Assembly: GCA_033977485.1 (NCBI GenBank)
Contig: CM066989.1
Span: 99,219,887-99,283,886 of the forward strand
Origin: Hydrangea macrophylla
Lineage: Eukaryota; Streptophyta; Magnoliopsida; Cornales; Hydrangeaceae
Length of the DNA: 64,000 nucleotides
Direction of reading: 5' to 3'
Shown: piece after piece, positions 58,188-64,000 of the stretch
How positions within the stretch are numbered: the stretch's first letter is position 1
How the letters are laid out: each line of letters opens with the position of its first letter
Program-made: the position numbers and the translations under genes
Notes under the pieces: model-generated
What the model was told of the DNA's origin: nothing
Database searches by the model: none
The model's input: the letters and a program-made list of their open reading frames with translations, nothing else

Positions 58188-58674
58188 GAAAAAAAATAGT
58201 GCATGGCAGAGGGCTGAAATCACGATTTCATCGTGATTTCCCAACCCCGAACTACTCAGACATGGTCTGGGAAGTATCAGATTTGTTTTTAACGTAGAAG
58301 TTCACTAAAGGCATGTTTGGTTGCAATTTTTTCATTAAAACTATGAAACTAATGGTTTTGACCTATCTAGCATGCAATACTCAGAGATTGAAAACTAAAC
58401 TGTGATTAACTCAATGCAGCTTATAAATAGAACAATAATAAAGAACCTGAACGAAGAAAACTTGTATAAACTACGAAACAATCCAAGCTAACAATGTTGA
58501 ATCTTGAGAAAACCTACAAAAAACAATAAAACTCTCTCCTCTCTCTTATGAAAACTGATGAAAAACCAGTGGGGCGTCCTTTGGGACGTCAAGAAAATGA
58601 ATATATATAGCTACGACCTAATACTAGGGTTAAATCCCGTTTCTGCTGCGTGCGCGTAAAATTTGATAAAATGC

Positions 58675-58793
58675 ATGTTCGATCGATCGAAAAACTCTCG
58701 ATCGATCTAACTTCCAGAAACTTAGATCGCTTGAACTCCATTCGATCGATCGAAACGTCGATCGCTCGAAAACTCTCGATCGCTCGAACCTTG
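58675..58793. repeat. TTCGATCGATCGAA palindrome cluster B
   Basis: Six copies or variants in 115 bp, same word as cluster A and as the Copia-type LTR at 505-600. Confidence 0.9.
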
Positions 58794-59160
58794 TATTTCA
58801 GCATTGAGTTATCTTCATCAGGGCCAATCACTTCCTTTTATCAACATTCTTCAATCTAATATACAGCAGCAATAATCTGCACAAATAATCACTAAAACAA
58901 TACCACTTATCATAGTTTAATCAATTTGTGCAAAAACTGGTATTGTAATTCAAATTGCAGATAAACAGGGGAATTGTAGACTTTTGTAATGTATTTTTCT
59001 CTTTTAGCGCGGTTATATTCTACAAATACACCCGCTTGTCACAACCCCCAACTAGCGGATTGCTAGTCCCTAGCAATAAAGCGAAAAGAAAAAACAAGCT
59101 AACTACTACTACAACGACTAGAGTAACAAAAATAAACTAAAGCAAACTAATCTAATTTAG

Positions 59161-61166
59161 AAAGAGACACTACCTAACTCACTTTCGCAGGAATCGCGGT
59201 TGCATTTGGCAATTGCAACAAGCCGTTAAACCCCTAGGTTCCCCTAGTGGACGAGTGTTGTCTCGTGAGGGTTTGCAGTGAATCTACCCACAAAATTCTA
59301 GATTTTTAAGCTCCAAAAAGATATAGAAAAAACTTATAAACATTCTTTCCCATTCAACTATCAATTTAGCTCCACATAACATATCAACCTCATACAAACC
59401 ATGAAGAAATCCACATGTTCCTCATGTCACCAAGATAAATATACATATGCATTACATTCATGTATCCGTGTGTGTGTAAAGTCAACAACTATGCATCCAC
59501 TTTATTAAGAATTGTTTAGACTATCATACCCTTGGAATTTGTAGTTTCAACTCAATTCTCACATGGGGTTACACTCCCAAATGAACATCTCACAGAAACT
59601 GGTTTAATAATGATCACTCATGGTGTGAAACTTTAATAAGAGTGATTTTCTGGCTACTAGTGTTTCACACCTCACTCGATAAAGGATGAACATTTAGAGT
59701 AATATAGTCTCATGAAAGGAATACTACTTACTAGAGGAGCGAAATACCGCGGATACTCAAAGTACACGTTCATGTTCAAACCAAGTTGTTAGAAATCATT
59801 AAGACTTTGACATGTCGGCTTTTATTCAGTGGAGTGAAGATAAGAGAGGCGAGAATTGCACATCCTTAGCTTGTGATAATGACTAGTTTATTTCTTCTTT
59901 ATTCCAACCATCCTCTCTTCTCATATACTTTTATTTCTTTTTACTCCTTCTTCCTTCCTTTTCTCTCTTTTTTTTTTTTTTTATATATATAACATCCTTC
60001 CCACACTACTCCCTTCTTGTCACATACTTCAATAATTTTTATCACATTAAATGTGCAATTGAGTTTATAGAGGTTAAAGTATCAAATAAAGGGTTTTGGG
60101 CTTTCATATTGGCAATATTTAATCAGTGTGGGGTTAAGACATTCTTGGATGTTGATACAGGTATGTGAAAAAGGTAAGGAATGAATAACGATGGCTTAAA
60201 TCATTTTTCTTAACTTCTTGGTTTTAGCACTTCAGTGTTCATTGAGTTTAATTGGCAAATCCTGAACGTTCTCCTCTAAGAAATAGCCTAAATGAAGAAT
60301 TTTGAGACTGTTCAACGAATTTAAAGTATATTCAAGAAAAACAATTCGGATTTATTGTGATAAGTCCCTCAGAATTGAAGTTTGGGCTCAAAAGCTCACT
60401 AAGGGTTGTTAGTTTCCACTATTTATTCCTCAAAGCATAACAGTCGTATTAACTCTTATTTAAGTTTTCAGCATAGCTATTAACACGTGCAGATGGGTGT
60501 TGGATACCAGAATGTTCAACATATGCATTTGTCTTAGTGACAATAGAAAAACGCGTGAATGTAATTCATAAAAAGATGAGATTAATATGAATGTATCATT
60601 GCTGTATAACAACTAAGTAAGAGAGAATATTGAAAAAAAAAAAAAATTTCCTACCAATTTAGTTTCACAACCTGGTTAAAAATTACCTCTTTTTTTTTTT
60701 TTTTTTTTTTTAAATTTCAATTATATAATGGAGATCTGCAATAGATGGAGTGATACAGATTACTAAGTATAGAAATGCACAGGTGATGACCTATCTACAA
60801 TCCTACCCCCAACTGAAAATTGCGATGACCTCAGAAGTTGATTTTCAAATAGATAGATAGAGTGATATCACCTGACAAAGCAACGTAAAAACTGCGCACA
60901 TAATAATCTGTAAAGAAACAGACAATCTCCAAGCAGACAGGATCAAAATAAACAGAAATATAAAGCACAAGATCCATATATATTAATATAACCAATCACT
61001 GTAAAGATAAAACAAAGAAGCTACAAAAGCAGTGATAAGAAAGTACAACCAAACCATAGTACCCTAGCTGTGTCCAAAAGAAATATACCCAATAAAAACA
61101 CAACCAACAACAAGAACCCACACCAACCCATAACATCCAAAAATCTACTAAAAATACACCAACTAA
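59161..61166. mobile_element. Long non-coding interior, no gene seen
   Basis: AT-rich with T-runs (59968-59984, 60690-60712) and an A-run (60633-60646). The segment 60283-60460 closely matches 51117-51293 in the Tat-like element. No supported ORF or RNA gene. Confidence 0.55.
60283..60460 (+). repeat. About 177-bp segment shared with 51117-51293
   Basis: Both contain ATGAAGAATT, ATTCAAGAAAAACAATTC, GTGATAA.TCCCTCAGAA, CAAAAGCTCACTAAGGGT, GTTTCCACTA.TTATTCCT and TATTAACTCTTAT in the same order and spacing, roughly 80-85% alike by eye. Confidence 0.8.
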
Positions 61167-62621
61167 CTACCCCTCATCGGGAACATCAGACAAAATCTCT
61201 ACCAATAAATCTGGAGCCTCCATAACTCCACCCTCGACACCGGTAGTAGCGGTAGCCGGATCGCTCGTCGTGGCAACTGTAGCAGCGACTGATGTGTCAA
61301 CCACGATAGGAGCAGGTGGAAGTGATGTCTCCGAAACAGCGGGTGCGGCTGATGTCGATGGTGCCAAAGGATCAATCGGTAGATTGGTAGTAGAAGGATC
61401 AGTAGGTGCAGAGGAAGATGGGCCAGTAGTAGGTGGTGGAGGTGCTGATGGAGTGGAAGATGGGGGTATGATCGGGTCAAACCCTAGCTGGACCAACAGG
61501 GTGGTCAGCATGGCGGATATATGATCCACCTTGCCCTCGAGTCTCATCCGGGCTGCCCTCTCCTCCAGAAGTAAATCGTGAATAGTCGGAGGAGGTGCGG
61601 ATGAAGACTCTCCCTGGGCTGGAGCCTGAGATCTCTGTCTCAGCTCAAAACGTGCTACCTCCTGAACGGGATCGTCCTCCTCGTCTGAATCATGCTCCTC
61701 AGCCTCAGTGGGCGTCCCAGAAACGGCTCCCTCGGTGTCCGTGCCTCCACGTCTCCTCTTCACCCTCATCGGCGCCTTACCCTTGGCTTTCCTCTTCTTC
61801 TGAGCATCAGAACGACGGGCCGCTGTCTCACCAAATCGACTAGAGGCCTGAATAATAGAATCTGTGGCAAATGGGACTAGGCCGGCCCGCTCAATAACCC
61901 TATGAATAGGCCAAGCGCCCTTCAGATGGCGCTTGGCGGCAATATACCGCGTGGGCTGAACGAAGAAGTCGATATATAAGCGAGACAAACAGACACGCTG
62001 TCCTGTCCCAATGGAGCACAGAGCACGGGCATACCACGACGCAAATTTCTCGTGGTAGGACGTCATCAGAATACAATTCACCAACGCCAGGTGGAGGAGG
62101 TGGTAATTCTCTGTCAGAAATTTATCCTCAATATTTGATACACCGTTCCAGAACTGGACGGCACCTCCTGTAAGCTCACAGATGATGGTGGTGGACGGGA
62201 TCTCTAGGGCTCCTGGTAATGAGGGATAGAAACAGTCAGGGACCTCAGGAACACCCAGAGCTGCAGAGACTGTGGCAGGACTGAAAATGATCTCGCGCCC
62301 GCAAAAGAATGATCGGTATGTAAACGGGGCCGCGGGATCCTTGATCATGGAAGAGCATGCTTCACGGACCCAATGGATATTGATCTTCTTGGTCTGGATC
62401 AGCATGTCGTACCACAATGGCATGGCTCGGATCCGTGCTAGGAACCATGGAGCGGAAAGCCATACGGACTCCAATGGCCGCTCGAGCATCACCTTGCGCG
62501 TCTGAAAAGAGCGACTAAACCACACACGCTCTTCGGTACTCCGAAACCCATGATCGGGTATGGGGTCCGGTATAGTGAGATCTAGAGGTTTAGATTTGTG
62601 GTAGCCCGTGATAGGATTCAT
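61167..62621 (-). CDS. Intact 484-aa 'putative plant transposon protein' (Transposase_32-like) ORF
   Basis: A single uninterrupted minus-strand frame starting MNPITGYHKSKPLDLT. Residues 1 to about 255 form a globular part with VWFSRSFQTRKVMLERPL, PAAPFTYRSFFCGREI, the IIFSPATVSAALGVPEVPDCFYP motif, FLTENYHLLHLALVN and SIGTGQRVCLSRLYIDFFVQPTRYI. This order and the 'F.P..V..ALG.P' core match the plant family named putative plant transposon protein, found in large Ty3-type elements. A basic stretch (KKRKAKGKAPMRVKRRRGG, near 274-292) looks like a nuclear signal, followed by an acidic stretch and a Pro/Ser/Thr/Ala-rich tail. It is clearly GC-richer than its surroundings. No catalytic motif is known to me and function is unknown. 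Its intactness amid decayed elements suggests recent insertion or selection. Confidence 0.75.
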   Translation of the reverse strand: MNPITGYHKSKPLDLTIPDPIPDHGFRSTEERVWFSRSFQTRKVMLERPLESVWLSAPWFLARIRAMPLWYDMLIQTKKINIHWVREACSSMIKDPAAPFTYRSFFCGREIIFSPATVSAALGVPEVPDCFYPSLPGALEIPSTTIICELTGGAVQFWNGVSNIEDKFLTENYHLLHLALVNCILMTSYHEKFASWYARALCSIGTGQRVCLSRLYIDFFVQPTRYIAAKRHLKGAWPIHRVIERAGLVPFATDSIIQASSRFGETAARRSDAQKKRKAKGKAPMRVKRRRGGTDTEGAVSGTPTEAEEHDSDEEDDPVQEVARFELRQRSQAPAQGESSSAPPPTIHDLLLEERAARMRLEGKVDHISAMLTTLLVQLGFDPIIPPSSTPSAPPPPTTGPSSSAPTDPSTTNLPIDPLAPSTSAAPAVSETSLPPAPIVVDTSVAATVATTSDPATATTGVEGGVMEAPDLLVEILSDVPDEG

Positions 62622-62703
62622 CGTACAGCCCTAAAAATAGAAGATATACAAAATAAGAATCAAAACAAGAAAGAGAAGAAAGAAAATCAAATTGCTTGGG
62701 TTC

Positions 62704-62826
62704 TACCGATCGAACAACGTTCGATCGATTGGGAAAGGACAGAGTTCGATCGCTCGAGACTCTGTCAATCGATTGAGGAAGAGTTGGGTTCGATCGATCG
62801 AAACCGTTCGATCGATCGAGCACAAC
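62704..62826. repeat. TTCGATCGATCGAA palindrome cluster C, upstream of the 484-aa ORF
   Basis: Six copies or variants (including CAATCGATTG) within 120 bp, 80-200 bp upstream of the ORF start. Confidence 0.9.
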
Positions 62827-63162
62827 GAAAGTACGATGACTACTTTCGAGAACAGAAAGAGCCCACACACACACAAAACACTAAGAATACGAATTAAACA
62901 ATCAATGCGGGTACCCCCATTCACAAATGAAAAAACAAAAACTACGAGGGGGTAATCGTGGGGCCTCACCTCGAAAAACGCACAAGGGGACGGTTGCCCG
63001 CAGTGCTACTACGACCAGAGGAGTCCGGAGCTTCGTGAATTACGAGGTAACGACACGGGAGGCCAAAACTTGTGGGGTGCTACTCTGTTCTCGAGCGATT
63101 GAGTGGGGTGAGATAGAAAATGAAATTTTATAAAACTTCAGGACGACGCCTCGTTTTAACAC

Positions 63163-63285
63163 CAGTCTCGATCGATCGAGAGATGGCGATCGATCGAAGG
63201 TTCAATCGATTGAGTTCTCTTTAAGCGCTCGATTATCTGATACGGTCGATCGATCGAGATGAGTTCGATCGATCGAACTCGCAAA
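63163..63285. repeat. TTCGATCGATCGAA palindrome cluster D
   Basis: Six copies or variants within 120 bp, including TCTCGATCGATCGAGA and GAGTTCGATCGATCGAACTC, the latter a 20-bp perfect palindrome. Confidence 0.9.
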
Positions 63286-64000
63286 ATTTTTATAACCCTG
63301 AATTAAGAAATTTAGCACCCCCAACAAGCCAACATTATTCTAGACATACAGTAGAATGATAAAACAGTGCAGTACAGGACATATAAGCCCAAAAACTCAT
63401 CCTTATATTAGAAATTGCAATTTATATAGAAATAAAACTTTAGAATAACATCCATATTGCAACATTATTACCCCCAATGGTGTTCAATACCTTATTGAAC
63501 TAAAGAAAACGAAAATAAAACTAGAACTGAAAATATTGTTGTCTAGGATTACACTTCAATTGCTAAAATACTAATGAAAAGACAAAGCACAATTGAAGTG
63601 GGACACTAATCATCTAACAAGAAGATTCCTTCTTCCACCATTGCTTCCTCTCCCGCTAAATCTTCGCATGTGGAATCCAAACAGGATGATTCCCTTTCCC
63701 AGAACAGTCGGAAAGCTGTCGGACATCATCGAGCAAGTCTGAAGTCTCTAAGGAGTTTAAAGCCCATGCAAGAGGTGATCCCGTTGGAGACACGGATAAC
63801 GGAGTAAAATTGTGCAACGGACTTTCCTCTTGCGGTGGAGTGTCTGGGGACCGTATGTATGGTCCAAAGCCATGAAAAAGTTGATGTGGAAGGAATACCG
63901 GAATACCATTGAGAAACATAGTGACAATCCTGGACAAGAGAAAGAAACCAAAAAACAAACAAACCGAAATTAAGATAACAAAACACAAGAAACACGGATT
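63286..64000. other. Right edge, unassigned
   Basis: Minus-strand frames near 63656-63988 (for example FHGFGPYIRSPDTPPQEESP) are open for about 100 codons but match no family I recognise; they may be the edge of a coding region that continues right of the window. Confidence 0.35.

Larger units (their letters stand above)
57421..59160 (-). mobile_element. Non-coding region of the element that carries the 484-aa ORF
   Basis: No gene. It contains ACCAGGTCGATCCCACTGGG (near 57474) and GCTAGTCCCTAGCAA (near 59064), words that I associate with 3' parts of Tat/Athila-type elements, plus two palindrome clusters. Boundaries are not resolved. Confidence 0.5.

Noticed and set aside
61199..61880. His/Leu-rich and Val/Gly-rich ORFs overlapping the 484-aa frame
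   Set aside because: Alternative-frame shadows of the GC-rich, Pro/Ser/Thr-coding tail.
1..64000. tRNA or rRNA genes
   Set aside because: Only tRNA-complementary primer sites (TGGTATCAGAGC) were seen; no cloverleaf or rRNA core sequence recognised by eye. A tRNAscan/Infernal run would settle it.

Overview
The window is AT-rich nuclear DNA of a flowering plant, most likely a eudicot. The evidence is GT-AG introns, CT-rich leaders, plant-type LTR retrotransposons whose primer sites match the 3' end of initiator tRNA-Met, and many Stowaway-, Harbinger- and hAT-like miniature elements. I see no rRNA, tRNA or bacterial-style operon. I could not assign a species.

Two host genes sit in an island from about 14.5 to 33.6 kb, both on the minus strand. 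The first (14521-19831, four exons, 212 aa) is a universal-stress-protein / adenine nucleotide alpha-hydrolase-like gene whose introns are crowded with hairpin MITEs. The second (27522-33578, eight exons, 772 aa) is a complete ubiquitin-specific protease of the plant UBP20/21 type. All its exons join in phase, it has a Cys box, a His box, two zinc-binding CxxC pairs and a lysine-rich tail. Its disordered N-terminus repeats a TLD motif encoded by telo-box-like DNA. A dead Copia fragment (22.6-25.3 kb) and several MITEs lie between the genes.

Both flanks are nested LTR retrotransposons. Left flank (1-14142): a Copia-type element (5' LTR 98-1612, body to the left of the window) sits in the RNase H of a Ty3/Gypsy chromovirus (1613-7053). 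That chromovirus sits in the 5' LTR of an old Copia (7054-14142), whose RNase H is also split by a 1.86-kb solo LTR with a perfect 5-bp target duplication. Right flank (about 35.6-64.0 kb): a chromovirus on the minus strand (36.0-48.1 kb) is split between integrase and chromodomain by a Tekay/Del-like LTR (36311-44613). That LTR is itself split by a 2.9-kb solo LTR (36842-39765, ACTGG duplication) and by a 3.2-kb element with mismatched ends (40233-43434, TCTTA duplication). At 48.1 kb the chromovirus gag meets the 3' LTR of a Tat-like Ty3 element. This carries tandem-repeat arrays, an intron-bearing plant-mobile-domain gene in antisense, and a 3' integrase fragment (56.0-56.8 kb). Further right is another element with an intact 484-aa ORF of the 'putative plant transposon protein' type.

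The most unusual pattern is that most of the LTR or leader regions here carry a cluster of short self-complementary words, and each family has its own word (TTCGATCGATCGAA, GGATCGATCC, CAGTCGACTG, GGGAGCTCCC-like, GAGTGCC/GGCACTC). One word is shared by a Copia-type LTR and an unrelated element 57 kb away. A Harbinger-like MITE shows the same habit with ACATGT-centred units.
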